A stretch of DNA of 64,000 bases from CAZWDL01 sp964632995 (GCA_964632995.1 CAZWDL010000008.1:1-64000); one strand, 5' to 3'; positions 39,976-48,990 are shown, counted from the stretch's first letter. Numbers and translations are program-made. Notes: generated by a model from the sequence alone, not told the origin.

Positions 39976-40578
39976 TTATTGAAGTTGTTCTTTGTCAAAT
40001 AAAGCTTCCAGGTTGCGCCGGCAGCGCAGGGCTACCACGCGTACCGCGGCGGCGTTGGCGTAGCCGAGTTGCTCAGCGATAATCGCATAGCTGTTATCCT
40101 GCGCGTAGAGCCGGAGTATTTTCCGGCAGCGCTCCCCCAGTTGGTTCAACAAGCGATTGACCTGATTCCGGATTTCCCGGGACAGGTAGAGATGTTCCGG
40201 TGAAGGGCTCTCCTCTTCCTGATAGCGGTAGAGAAACTCCCGGATGTGATTTTGCTCCCTTTTCTTTTGGCGAAAGTGATTCAGCACAATATTATCGGCG
40301 ATGCCGCGCAGGAAGTTTTTCAGGTTGGCTTCTTGACGGTACCGGTCCCGGCGTATGTTGTGCAGCAGGTTGACCAGGGTTTGCATCCCTACGTCCTTGC
40401 ATACTTCCTGTTCCAGTTGATGGTTGCCGCGGAGGTAGCGCATCAGGAAGGGATGGTAGGAATCGTAAAGATGCCGGACGGCTTTCCGGTAACGCGGGTC
40501 TTCTTCCGAAAGCTTCAGGGCTTTCAACAACTCATCTTCTGTCATTTCGATAAGGACTGTTCCGGCGTTTTCCTGCAT
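39976..40578 (-). CDS. Sigma-70 family (ECF-like) RNA polymerase sigma factor
   Basis: This 200-residue protein has region 2 (about 37-105, with NLKNFLRGIADNIVLNHFRQ like the -10 recognition helix) and region 4 (about 145-195, with the HTH SYAIIAEQLGYANAAAVRVV). It lacks regions 1 and 3, as ECF-type factors do. It is transcribed with the membrane-anchored anti-sigma-like gene 11 bp downstream. Its regulon is unknown. Its nearness to the exported TPR-CHAT protease suggests an envelope signalling circuit. Confidence 0.88.
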   Translation of the reverse strand: MQENAGTVLIEMTEDELLKALKLSEEDPRYRKAVRHLYDSYHPFLMRYLRGNHQLEQEVCKDVGMQTLVNLLHNIRRDRYRQEANLKNFLRGIADNIVLNHFRQKKREQNHIREFLYRYQEEESPSPEHLYLSREIRNQVNRLLNQLGERCRKILRLYAQDNSYAIIAEQLGYANAAAVRVVALRCRRNLEALFDKEQLQ

Positions 40579-40984
40579 AATGAGGCTCGTTAACGGATAT
40601 GTAAAAATAACAGGATAAATGGGATCTCAAAAAAAGTTGCCTTTTTCTGTTAACGATTTTCCACCGGCGGTTACTTCCCCAGTGAAAGACAGATAAACAC
40701 AATGAACCGATTCCGGCTTATCTGCTGAATCGATTTACATCACGCATTACAAGCGTCCAGCTGATTCGAAGCTTCAGTCGCTGGGCCGGGTAATAGCACC
40801 CGGTTCCAGGCGGGGGAGGTATTGCCTTTCCCAATCCATTCGCAAGACCATGGCGGCAACGACCGCCGGTTGGTCCTCGTGCGGGCTGCACGCCTGCACG
40901 GGCAGGCATTGCCGTGCCTGTTTCGGTGGGGAGCTTCGGACAAACCGGGTGATCCAATTTTTCATCATCAAAATTTTGGACACC
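40579..40984. other. Intergenic region with GC-rich inverted repeat
   Basis: No gene is supported before the lipoprotein. It contains GCACGGGCAGGCATTGCCGTGC-like sequence near 40895-40920, an imperfect inverted repeat. Divergent promoters for the sigma factor (left) and lipoprotein (right) must lie here. Confidence 0.4.
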
Positions 40985-41200
40985 ATGATTAGTTTTTTGA
41001 AAATCGGTTATGTCAGCAATACTTTATTCGTAACGCTGCTCGCGGGCTTCTTTTTGCTTGCCTTCAGCAGTTGCACCAAGGAAACATTTTCCTGTGAGGG
41101 GTGTGCGGAAGCCGAGGCGTCATCTGCGGTTATCGAGATGCGGTCGGATACCACGAATGAGAATTCCAGCATCATTTCGGATGATGTGATCAATCCGTAA
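40985..41200 (+). CDS. Small hypothetical lipoprotein
   Basis: This 71-residue protein starts at ATG 40985 with a hydrophobic signal (16-28) and the lipobox AFSSC, followed by CTKETFSCEGC and an acidic Ser-rich tail. The open frame extends further upstream, but only this start gives a signal. Two further cysteines lie in a CEGC pair. It is likely anchored in the periplasm or outer membrane; no family is recognised. It converges on the large helical gene at 41231. Confidence 0.55.
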   Translation: MISFLKIGYVSNTLFVTLLAGFFLLAFSSCTKETFSCEGCAEAEASSAVIEMRSDTTNENSSIISDDVINP

Positions 41201-41230
41201 TAAGGAATGGCCGGGCAGTTACAACAAGTT

Positions 41231-42757
41231 CTACCCGGCCATCATTTTATCTATCTGATGAATCAAATTCCTTAACCATAGCCGGCTGGCAACTTGCCGG
41301 TAGGACTCTATTTTTCTGAGCCGCTCTGCTTTTTCCTCGCGTTGCCGCTCTGCCTCCCAATTCCTGCAACCGGTTCGATACCTGGATATGCTGTTGCAGA
41401 TTTCGATGAAGTTTTCGTAGGATTCGCGCCACTTTTCATTGAGAAACTCTTTACGACCGAGAAATTTTCTCAGGGCATCTACTTCCTTGTCATAAGCTTC
41501 CTCCCAGGACCAATCCTGCAGAAAGCGCAGAAGATAAGTCCGCACGAGCAAAGTTTTGACCCGTAGGGTGTAAGAGTGTTCCTCGTGGGTGTTTTTCGGA
41601 AAGTGCTCTTGAAGGATGTCAACGGTCTGCTGATATTCCTTTTTGTGAAAATGGAGGTAGGCCAGCGCGAGCTGATAGGCTTTGTCGCGGTACTGAGGTT
41701 CCAGTTCTTCCCGGTAAGCATTCATGAATTTGAGCTGATACTCGAAAGCGCCGGCGGCGGCGGCGCTGAGGGCCATATTCAGGTATTCCCGGTCGGAGAT
41801 TACATTGTCGAAACTGAATGCTTTCTGCCTGATACCCTCTTTGGCCCAGAAAAAGAGTTCTCCGGAGGCCGGAGACCAGCCTTGCTGGAAAAGGTAATTG
41901 CAGACATTCTGAGCCACTTTGATAGTGACGAGGATATCGAGGCCGGATAATTGATTTTTGCGTTTGTGATAAGCTGCTTTCAGTTGAAGGTAAGTGTCGA
42001 CATTGCCGGGATCCTGCAGTGAATCAATCATGATGTTGTAAAGCTCGAACAGGGAAGAATCACTATCCGCCGGCTGATTATCCTGGTATAGCGTTTCGAT
42101 TTGCTGGAGGGAGAGTGTTTTGCTAAACAGGTTTTTTCGATTGACATACTCCAGGTAGTAACGAAGGATTAAAGCATGACTGAATTTATTGAACTGATCA
42201 AATGCTTTTTGAAAAAATTCACCATCCTTTTTATAGGTCAGCGAATTTTGGTGAAAGTAATTCTGGTGTTCCAGCCACCAGCGGTCTGCAAACTTACCGA
42301 TGGAGTCCGGCAGAGCATTCAGCTCTTCGCGAAAGGCTTCGGAGGCCTCCCGGAAGCGCTCGGTGTCGCGGCGGCGCTTAAGGGCGGCGACTTTCGCCCG
42401 GTGGGCCAGCCGACTGTCACCGGTGCGTACTTCCTGATGGATAAAAAACTCAAGGATCAGTTCTTCCAGCCGCTTCATCAGTTTTTTCAGGCTGCCCTCG
42501 TCCTCCGGGCCGCTTTCAGCACCCAGCACATTTTTCAGCAAGGCTTTCCCGCTGATGATGTAACTGTCGGGGTTGTGATAACCGCTGCTCAGACGGTCGA
42601 AGAGTTCTGCCAGCCGCTGGTCGGTATTGAAATACTCCGAATTCAAAAAGGCCCGGAGCTGATCCAGTTCTTCTTTTTCCAACGGGGAGATCAGGGAGAA
42701 TAAAACCGCATTTTCATTTTGTGCAATTTCTTTTCCTCCTGTTCGGATGGGTTTCAT
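41231..42757 (-). CDS. Large helical hypothetical protein
   Basis: This 508-residue cytoplasmic protein has no signal peptide or membrane segment and is almost wholly helical, with charged coiled-coil-like repeats (RLAELFDRLSSGYHN, KRLEELILEFFIHQEVRTGD). The spacing of aromatic and small residues suggests TPR-like or HEAT-like pairs in the second half (YQLALAYLHFHKKEYQQTVDIL). I do not recognise a named family. It is divergent from the LuxR-type HTH gene at 42988, with the dyad at 42889 in between, so it could share its regulation. Confidence 0.7.
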   Translation of the reverse strand: MKPIRTGGKEIAQNENAVLFSLISPLEKEELDQLRAFLNSEYFNTDQRLAELFDRLSSGYHNPDSYIISGKALLKNVLGAESGPEDEGSLKKLMKRLEELILEFFIHQEVRTGDSRLAHRAKVAALKRRRDTERFREASEAFREELNALPDSIGKFADRWWLEHQNYFHQNSLTYKKDGEFFQKAFDQFNKFSHALILRYYLEYVNRKNLFSKTLSLQQIETLYQDNQPADSDSSLFELYNIMIDSLQDPGNVDTYLQLKAAYHKRKNQLSGLDILVTIKVAQNVCNYLFQQGWSPASGELFFWAKEGIRQKAFSFDNVISDREYLNMALSAAAAGAFEYQLKFMNAYREELEPQYRDKAYQLALAYLHFHKKEYQQTVDILQEHFPKNTHEEHSYTLRVKTLLVRTYLLRFLQDWSWEEAYDKEVDALRKFLGRKEFLNEKWRESYENFIEICNSISRYRTGCRNWEAERQREEKAERLRKIESYRQVASRLWLRNLIHQIDKMMAG

Positions 42758-42888
42758 AAAGAAAGCATTTTAGGTTTAGTCGTTTGATTATCAGTGACTT
42801 GCTTTCTTTTGGAATACCTGGGGGAGACAAAAAACTGCCGGGAAGACAGTTTTTTGGCAGAAAATTGTCCAGGGGGAGGAAACAGGTG

Positions 42889-42907
42889 GTCCCTATTTTG
42901 AGGTACA
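42889..42907 (+). promoter_or_regulatory. 19-bp dyad, candidate operator (site 2 of 3)
   Basis: GTCCCTATTTTGAGGTACA lies 80 bp upstream of the HTH regulator at 42988. It differs from the site at 32880 at two positions. It lies between divergent genes and could serve either. Confidence 0.6.
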
Positions 42908-42987
42908 GAGCGGCTATTGAATTGGATGAACAGCCACTGCACCCCACATAGCCGGATAAAGCAACTATAGTCAAGGGATTCATAAAT

Positions 42988-43215
42988 ATGGAAAAAACAT
43001 ACGAAAAAGAAGAATACCCGAAGGTGCATTTTACAGAACACCAGTTACTCATCCTCCAACTCTGGTCCGAACACGCGCGCATCAAGCAGGTCGCCGAAGA
43101 GATGGACCTCTCCGAACACACCATCCAGACGCATCTCAAACGGATGCGCCGCAAGCTGGGGGTGCGCCGGACTTTTGATGTGTACCGGTATGTGAAGGAG
43201 CGGGAGATGATATGA
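42988..43215 (+). CDS. Single-domain LuxR-type HTH regulator
   Basis: This 75-residue protein is essentially only a LuxR/NarL-type DNA-binding domain. FTEHQLLILQLWSEHARIKQ is helix 1, VAEEMDLSEHTIQTHLKRMR the HTH, and RKLGVRRTFDVYRYV the last helix. No receiver or sensor domain is present, so activity would be set by expression level or by a partner protein. It leads a string of envelope genes on the same strand (43268, 43871, 45596, 46375) and has a copy of the 19-bp dyad 80 bp upstream, so autoregulation is plausible. Confidence 0.85.
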   Translation: MEKTYEKEEYPKVHFTEHQLLILQLWSEHARIKQVAEEMDLSEHTIQTHLKRMRRKLGVRRTFDVYRYVKEREMI

Positions 43216-43267
43216 CAAACGGCATGATAATTCCACCATATTCCTATTACTAACAAACTCACTCAAA

Positions 43268-43777
43268 ATGAAAAAGCAGTATTTCTTAATCCCGTTTTTG
43301 ATCGTTTTCTTTCTCATGGGGAGTCGCTCCGGTGAGGCGCAGGAGTACAAAAGCGCCATCGGCGCCCGCTTGGGGTATCCCCTATCCGTTTCTTTTAAGA
43401 CCAACCTCAACGAGAAAAGCGCACTGGAAGCCTACGTCGGATACCGTGGTTTTTCCGGCTTCAACTGGCTGTCGGCCAGCGGCGCCTATCTCATTCACGA
43501 TGACCTGGGTGATACCGAAGGTCTGCGCTGGTACTACGGCGGCGGCGCCGGCGTCATTTTCTGGAGTTACGACGACGACTTCTTTTTCGAGGATACCGAG
43601 TCGAGCCTCGGCTTTACCCTCAACGGCTATATCGGCCTGGAATACACCTTTTCGGATGTACCGATCAACCTGACCCTGGACTGGGTGCCGACCTTCATCA
43701 TTTCCGGTTTCGGATCGGCTACAGGCTTCGGGGCGGATTACGGATCGCTGGGGGTGCGCTATGTGCTGTCGCGGTAA
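43268..43777 (+). CDS. Exported hypothetical outer-membrane beta-barrel protein
   Basis: This 169-residue protein has a signal peptide to about residue 24 (SGEAQ). Amphipathic strands typical of small outer-membrane barrels follow: YKSAIGARLGYPLSVSFKTN, GAGVIFWSYDDDFFFEDTES, and the terminal GSLGVRYVLSR. It lies 52 bp after the HTH regulator and probably shares its transcript. A 14-bp-stem hairpin 35 bp after the stop may end it. Function unknown. Confidence 0.7.
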   Translation: MKKQYFLIPFLIVFFLMGSRSGEAQEYKSAIGARLGYPLSVSFKTNLNEKSALEAYVGYRGFSGFNWLSASGAYLIHDDLGDTEGLRWYYGGGAGVIFWSYDDDFFFEDTESSLGFTLNGYIGLEYTFSDVPINLTLDWVPTFIISGFGSATGFGADYGSLGVRYVLSR

Positions 43778-43812
43778 TCCGGATACCGGGATGGCTTGAA
43801 TTACAATTTTAT

Positions 43813-43844
43813 GGAGGAAGACTGTTTTGAAACGGTCTTCCTCC
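43813..43844 (+). terminator. Hairpin between envelope genes
   Basis: GGAGGAAGAC (43813-43822) pairs with GTCTTCCTCC (43835-43844), and pairing continues inward (TGTT/AACG) to a 4-nt loop. It lies 35 bp after one gene and 26 bp before the preferred ATG of the next. There is no T-run. Confidence 0.45.
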
Positions 43845-43870
43845 ACACTCACCTGAAATATCCCCATACC

Positions 43871-45553
43871 ATGTGTTTTCGAATACTATTATTGTGGCTA
43901 TTACCCCTGTGGAGTACAGTGTCCCTGACAGCCGATATCCCATCTGACGAATTGCCGGAAATCCTGTCCCAGCTTGCTGCCACCGTTGGAGAAGTAAAAA
44001 CAGCGAAAACAACTTATGTACAGTCATTCAGCTATGACCGGGAATATCTCTGGCGGGTGGAACTGCAGGTGGAAGTGGTCAACAACCGGAACGGCAAGAC
44101 CGAATCGCTGGAGTACCAGCTCAATCTGGGTGACCTGGACCCAAACCTTATTCAGGTCGTGAGCAAAAGCGATGAGATGACCGTGAGGGTGGGTACCGAC
44201 CGGAAACAATCGATGATTCGCTACTTCGAGGATGGAGAACAGGAAAATTACGAATCGGAACTGATCATTTATGCTCCCGACATAGACGTGGCCCGTGAAA
44301 TTGAAAAATTGCTGAAAGCTGCTATCGAACCGGCGCGTGTAGCCTGGGAAGCGAGTATCCATATCGAAGAGGACTGGCCTTCGCTCTGCGAAAGGCTGAA
44401 AACGGCCGCCGGCCCGGCCCGCTCCGCAAATGATCGGCTGGAACAGCATCTGGGCTTTGATGAAACATATCCCGATCGCGTGAAGCTTGCAGTCAGGGAA
44501 GCCGCTAAGGGTGGCAACTATGTTTATCACTTCAGTCTGGCCGACCTCAGCGCGACAAAGCTGGAAATGGATGTCCGCGGAACCGATGTCATGGTGCGTG
44601 CGGAAACCGGCCGCAAACGGGAATTTATCAGCCTGGAAGAGGAGGGCGTACTCAGCAGTTACGAAGACGAAGTGGTCTTCTATTTTGACGAAGTGGATGA
44701 GGCTCGCGTGATGCTTCGCCTGCTTCAAACCGCTATACCTCTTGCGGAGTCAAGACGGGCCCAACGTCTGCCGTCGCCTGCCGGTACGGAAGAAGCCCTG
44801 CAGGCTTTAACCGGGCAAATTCAATCTTTTAATAAACAAAAAGAGGGCTTTGAGCAATCTATGGAACCCCGGCTCCGGACAACCTACCGGCGCACGAGCA
44901 TCGATCTGGACAAGGGAGACCGGGAAGCGCAGCAATTTCGCTTTCATTTCGCCGATCTCGACCCAACACGTATCGAGGTCGATATCCGGGGTGATGAGAT
45001 TAACCTGCAGGTGTCTGCCAAAAACAAGCAGCGCTTCATTCAGGTCACCGAAAAAGGGACGGACGAATACCAGTTCGAGGACGAACTGGAGATTCCCGCC
45101 GCCTCGATCGAAAACGCCCGCTACCTGGCGCACCTGCTGCCCATCGTCATCGACTCGGCCCGCGAGGAGCCTGTCAAAGCCGCCGGGCTGGACTGGCTGA
45201 TCGGAGCGGTGAGTCAAAGGGTCGGCGAATACGAACAGGAGCTGGATCGCGAACCGGCGGACGAAGATTGCAAGCTCCGCTTCTCCCGCCGCGAAACGGA
45301 CGGGCGAAATCCTTCGGAGGAAATTTTTGAGTTCAACCTCTACGATCTGAATCCTTATGCCATCGAGTTTGACATCTCCCGCAAAGAACTGGCGCTGGAA
45401 CTGGTCACCCTGCACGAAGAAGAGATCATCAAATACTACGACGACGGCGACCCCGGCTTTACGGAAAAATTTACCATACTGTTCGATGATCTGTTGACGG
45501 CCCGGCGGGCGCGGAAGACGCTGGAGGCATTGATCAGTGGATGTGAAAAGTGA
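43871..45553 (+). CDS. Exported protein with four internal repeats
   Basis: I start it at ATG 43871 (560 residues), because the signal peptide MCFRILLLWLLPLWSTVSLT begins there; the frame upstream crosses a hairpin. The mature part is four diverged repeats of about 140 residues. Each has a beta-rich core of the form F.LxDLxPxxIExDIRxxE.xLxVxTxxKxxFIxxxExG, then DEVDEARxxLRLLQxAI, preceded by a charged helical linker. No enzyme motif is visible. It may be a periplasmic or surface scaffold. It lies inside the gene string after the LuxR-type regulator. Confidence 0.7.
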   Translation: MCFRILLLWLLPLWSTVSLTADIPSDELPEILSQLAATVGEVKTAKTTYVQSFSYDREYLWRVELQVEVVNNRNGKTESLEYQLNLGDLDPNLIQVVSKSDEMTVRVGTDRKQSMIRYFEDGEQENYESELIIYAPDIDVAREIEKLLKAAIEPARVAWEASIHIEEDWPSLCERLKTAAGPARSANDRLEQHLGFDETYPDRVKLAVREAAKGGNYVYHFSLADLSATKLEMDVRGTDVMVRAETGRKREFISLEEEGVLSSYEDEVVFYFDEVDEARVMLRLLQTAIPLAESRRAQRLPSPAGTEEALQALTGQIQSFNKQKEGFEQSMEPRLRTTYRRTSIDLDKGDREAQQFRFHFADLDPTRIEVDIRGDEINLQVSAKNKQRFIQVTEKGTDEYQFEDELEIPAASIENARYLAHLLPIVIDSAREEPVKAAGLDWLIGAVSQRVGEYEQELDREPADEDCKLRFSRRETDGRNPSEEIFEFNLYDLNPYAIEFDISRKELALELVTLHEEEIIKYYDDGDPGFTEKFTILFDDLLTARRARKTLEALISGCEK

Positions 45554-45595
45554 CCATGAGCGCTAAGTTTTATAAGTACTACCATTCAATTTTCT

Positions 45596-46354
45596 ATGAT
45601 CATGAATAAACCGTTTGAACATCGGGGAGGATATTCGACAGCACTTGCGAAATTGAGCTGTATACTTTTGTTTTTCTTCGGTTTTTGCACTTTGCAGGCT
45701 CAACACGCCCGGAATCATTTGACTTCTTCTCTTGACGCACCGGACGATCTTGCCCATCCGGTAACCCGTAAATCTGCATGGGGAGTTCCTGCTGATTCCC
45801 GGAAGGGTCGACCTGTTATGCCGGCACCCTTCGATGCCGCATTTTCCCGGGATTGGGAAGACCTTTTCGAGGAGCCGGAATTTTTCGAAGAACGGGGGGC
45901 GGTCATACAATCAGGCATCGGAATCCGGTCAACGGTAGATTTGGAAGACCAGGCCGCCGCCTTGGATCAAGTTGACGTAAAGCCCTTATTCCCGGCCGTG
46001 AACCTCACCGTCGAACGGCAAGTCTGGAGAAACTTCGGCGCCGGCCTCACGCTTGGAACGCAGTTTTGGACGGTTCCCGTTTTGAAGTATCAATACCGTT
46101 ACTACACCGGTGGTTTGCGTGCTGCCTATCACTTCAATATCACCGACAAGCTGGACCCCTATTTGGGAGTAGGGGCGACTTACCGACTCATGCAACTGAC
46201 CAATACGGAAAGGAATATTAGCGAATCAATGATTACGGCGCATTTCATTGCCGGCGCCCGCTATTATTTAACCGATGTTGTCGGCGCCTATCTCGAGGTA
46301 GGAGGACACTCGACCAGTTGGTTTAACCTCGGCTTGTGTTTTTATATTCCATAA
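45596..46354 (+). CDS. Exported outer-membrane-protein-like hypothetical
   Basis: This 252-residue protein has an N-terminal signal ending near LQAQHARN (ATG 45602 is an alternative start). The N-terminal third is disordered and basic, and the C-terminal part has barrel strands: VNLTVERQVWRNFGAGLTLG, LRAAYHFNITDKLDPYLGVG and VGAYLEVGGHSTSWFNLGLC. It ends in an aromatic-rich strand (CFYIP), as outer-membrane barrels do. The following VWA gene overlaps it by frame only upstream of its true start, so the two genes are adjacent and probably co-transcribed. Confidence 0.7.
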   Translation: MIMNKPFEHRGGYSTALAKLSCILLFFFGFCTLQAQHARNHLTSSLDAPDDLAHPVTRKSAWGVPADSRKGRPVMPAPFDAAFSRDWEDLFEEPEFFEERGAVIQSGIGIRSTVDLEDQAAALDQVDVKPLFPAVNLTVERQVWRNFGAGLTLGTQFWTVPVLKYQYRYYTGGLRAAYHFNITDKLDPYLGVGATYRLMQLTNTERNISESMITAHFIAGARYYLTDVVGAYLEVGGHSTSWFNLGLCFYIP

Positions 46355-46374
46355 TTACTGAAAAGTTGTTCAAA

Positions 46375-48156
46375 ATGAAGTCTTTATCCTATAGAAAGTG
46401 CTTTCTCATTTTGATTATGGCATTTTCCTTAAATGCTTGTCTGGAAGAATACAACGAGGTATTGCCGGACCTGGAGGGGGTTCCCGCGGGCGGGGTGTCC
46501 GACGTGCGGATCGTTCGCGTTTCCGATAATACACTGGAACTGGAGCTTAAAGTTTTTGCAGTCGACCATTTCGGAAGCTTTATTCAGGGGCTCAGTACAG
46601 GTAATTTTTCCGTTAGTGCGGATGTGACGGATCTTGAATACCGTATCCTTCACGTTGAGGAAGAGGCCGACGAGTTTATCGGGCCGTATTCGGCCGGCCT
46701 ACTTTTCGATCAGTCGGGCTCCATCAACAGTACCGATCCGTCGAATGACCGGATTGCTGCCGGCGTCAGCTTTGCGAAATTGATGAGCGGAGGTGACGAA
46801 GCGGCTATTGCAGCTTTTTCGGGTGGTGGATCCTATCAGTATCCTTTCGAACTGTTGGAAGGCTTCAGCACCGATGAAAACCAGTTGATTCCTGTTGTCG
46901 AAAGTCTGGCAGGAAGGGCTAACGGCGGTACGCCGTTATATCAAGCCATTTACAACTTGATTCCCTTCGTAGCCGCTGGGGGAAAAAACGAGAATAAAGC
47001 CATTGTCGCCTTTACCGACGGAGGCGATACGGACGGAGGCGTAACAATTGATGAAATGGTGAACCGGGCCTGTGTGGAAGGCGTGAAAATATTCACGGTC
47101 GGTTTGGGAGGCGGGGTAGACCAGGCTATCCTTTCGCAAATTGCCTTCAGAACCGGAGGCGCTGTGATGCTGGCGGAAGACGCCCTGCAGCTCGTCTCCT
47201 TGTACAGTTCGCTGGGTGAGTTACTACAGGGAAAAGGGCGATTTTATAATGTGCGCCTTGAAATAGTCAATCCCTCTCAGGCCTGGGGACCGGGGTATTT
47301 GATAGGAGGGGTGCTCAATCTCAACCTTTCGGAAAAGTATCCGGTGCGCCTGCCGTTCCATACTTTCCTGACCAGAGAAAATGCGGGAAGCCTGGATGAA
47401 CGGGTGCCGGATTGCTCATGTACGACGACAGTCGATGCCAATGCCTTAGTAACCAAATGGCAGAATAAGGTGAAGGAATACATCGCTTTTACACCCGCGA
47501 ATCCCGAGGTGCCGAATGAAGCCATAACCTGTGCGTACGCCAATATCTACTATGAAAACCCTGAAAAATTCAAGTGGGCCGGACTGGCGGCTATTGTTTC
47601 CGGGAAGATTGGTAAACCTGATGACTGTATACTTAACAATGTCAAGTGGTTTGATTTTTTCGGGTTTGAGGAAGCTGTACTCAAAGGCAATAAGGCCGTG
47701 TTTGATGACTTATTCTGGCAGCACCTGGCTTTTCAGGAGGACGGGATCGAAGAAATTGAAAAGATTTACTGCGCCGGTCAAATCAATGCTTTTCCAACTA
47801 TTGATCTGCCAGCTTATCGAGCTTGGCTGAAGATCGCCCAGGAAGATGAGGCCGCTGTTTGGGACGGTAATAAGGATTTGCTTTATCATGAGCAACTGAA
47901 TGTGCTTCAATCTGTCATCTATACGCCTTTTCCCAATACTTGGGATGCCATCGATGTTGCCGGTTGCCTGATTTCTCCGGTCCCTGGACATAGCGATGAG
48001 TTTCCTGATGGCGGTAACATCGATCAGTTTAATCAAAGATGGCGCTGGATAGAAACCAGCATCCTACCAGCCTGGAGAATCTTCGAAACCAATCCTAATA
48101 ATGAATCTCTGCTGAGAACAGAACTCTTGAAATATTGTGCTTCCTGTTGCAGGTAG
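46375..48156 (+). CDS. VWA-domain lipoprotein
   Basis: This 593-residue lipoprotein starts at ATG 46375 with lipobox SLNAC. Residues about 95-290 form a von Willebrand A domain with the MIDAS metal site DQSGSIN (DxSxS), TPLYQAIY, and AFTDGGDTDGG. The remainder has no motif I recognise; it is rich in Trp and Cys and ends in CASCCR. VWA lipoproteins bind protein ligands in a metal-dependent way at the cell surface or in the periplasm. It is the last gene of the string that begins with the LuxR-type regulator. Confidence 0.85.
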   Translation: MKSLSYRKCFLILIMAFSLNACLEEYNEVLPDLEGVPAGGVSDVRIVRVSDNTLELELKVFAVDHFGSFIQGLSTGNFSVSADVTDLEYRILHVEEEADEFIGPYSAGLLFDQSGSINSTDPSNDRIAAGVSFAKLMSGGDEAAIAAFSGGGSYQYPFELLEGFSTDENQLIPVVESLAGRANGGTPLYQAIYNLIPFVAAGGKNENKAIVAFTDGGDTDGGVTIDEMVNRACVEGVKIFTVGLGGGVDQAILSQIAFRTGGAVMLAEDALQLVSLYSSLGELLQGKGRFYNVRLEIVNPSQAWGPGYLIGGVLNLNLSEKYPVRLPFHTFLTRENAGSLDERVPDCSCTTTVDANALVTKWQNKVKEYIAFTPANPEVPNEAITCAYANIYYENPEKFKWAGLAAIVSGKIGKPDDCILNNVKWFDFFGFEEAVLKGNKAVFDDLFWQHLAFQEDGIEEIEKIYCAGQINAFPTIDLPAYRAWLKIAQEDEAAVWDGNKDLLYHEQLNVLQSVIYTPFPNTWDAIDVAGCLISPVPGHSDEFPDGGNIDQFNQRWRWIETSILPAWRIFETNPNNESLLRTELLKYCASCCR

Positions 48157-48440
48157 TTCTTCTAAACAAAACTGTTTATATCACTCTCAGTAAACAAAAA
48201 ACAGAAGGAAAATTATTAGTCGCGCCTGCGCGATAAGCAGTATCATCCATTGACAGTACCGCAAATATTCTTCAACCAAAACTTTTTTCCTAAAAAGTGG
48301 CAAAATATTCTGAGCGAAATAAAAGCGTAAACATTTGATCATCAGTGGCTTTAACCAGGGTTCTGTGTGGAGTTAAATAAAAAAATCATTTTTTTCCACC
48401 CCTTTCATCAATTTTTTTGTCCATGGCCCCCCAAGCCGAT
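48157..48440. other. Intergenic region
   Basis: No gene or RNA is visible in this AT-rich stretch. It leads to the dyad at 48441. Confidence 0.5.
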
Positions 48441-48459
48441 GTCCCTATTTTTCGGTACA
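48441..48459 (+). promoter_or_regulatory. 19-bp dyad, candidate operator (site 3 of 3)
   Basis: GTCCCTATTTTTCGGTACA lies 72 bp upstream of the zinc-ribbon gene start at 48532. It differs from the site at 32880 at one position. The shared block ends GGTACA in all three. Confidence 0.6.
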
Positions 48460-48531
48460 AGCGCATGACGATGTCGATCCTTGTTTAAGACATCCGCTTT
48501 AATACTGATTTTTTCATAAATGCCAATTGAC

Positions 48532-48990
48532 ATGTCCGACATCATCTTCTCCTGCACCAATCGCAGCTGTAACTACGAATTGTCTTTCGATGCCGGCGAA
48601 GCCGGTTCTATGGCGTTCTGTCCGAACTGCGGTCAGAAACTGATCGTGCCGGAACCCGTTGCGAACGTTCAGCAACAGGTCGTACCCAAAACGCCGCCCG
48701 CCGCCACCCCGTCTCAACCGCCTTTAAGAGTAAGACAACGGGAAGAAGGCGATTACCAGCGGCGAACCCGGAGGAAGGTGAAAATGGGGGCGGGGTGCCT
48801 GGCGATGATGGCGGTACTGTTTACTTTTTTCATCCTGGCCCTCGGGTATAATACCATTGTCGGCATCACGGATACCACCGGCGGTCTGATCACGATAGGG
48901 GCCGGCATCGGCGGCATCGGCGCCTTCTTTTACTTCGGCTACTGGGCTACCGAAACGGAGGATGATACGCGGGACCGCTACGCGAATTAA
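48532..48990 (+). CDS. Zinc-ribbon membrane protein
   Basis: This 152-residue protein starts at ATG 48532 (an in-frame ATG lies 4 codons earlier). A zinc ribbon lies at the N-terminus (CTNRSC...CPNCG, residues 8-36), followed by a Pro/Gln-rich basic linker. Two membrane helices follow (about 90-112, CLAMMAVLFTFFILALGYNT, and about 118-140, LITIGAGIGGIGAFFYFGYW). The tail is acidic. Such ribbon-plus-helices proteins are common and of unknown function. A copy of the 19-bp dyad lies upstream. Confidence 0.75.
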   Translation: MSDIIFSCTNRSCNYELSFDAGEAGSMAFCPNCGQKLIVPEPVANVQQQVVPKTPPAATPSQPPLRVRQREEGDYQRRTRRKVKMGAGCLAMMAVLFTFFILALGYNTIVGITDTTGGLITIGAGIGGIGAFFYFGYWATETEDDTRDRYAN

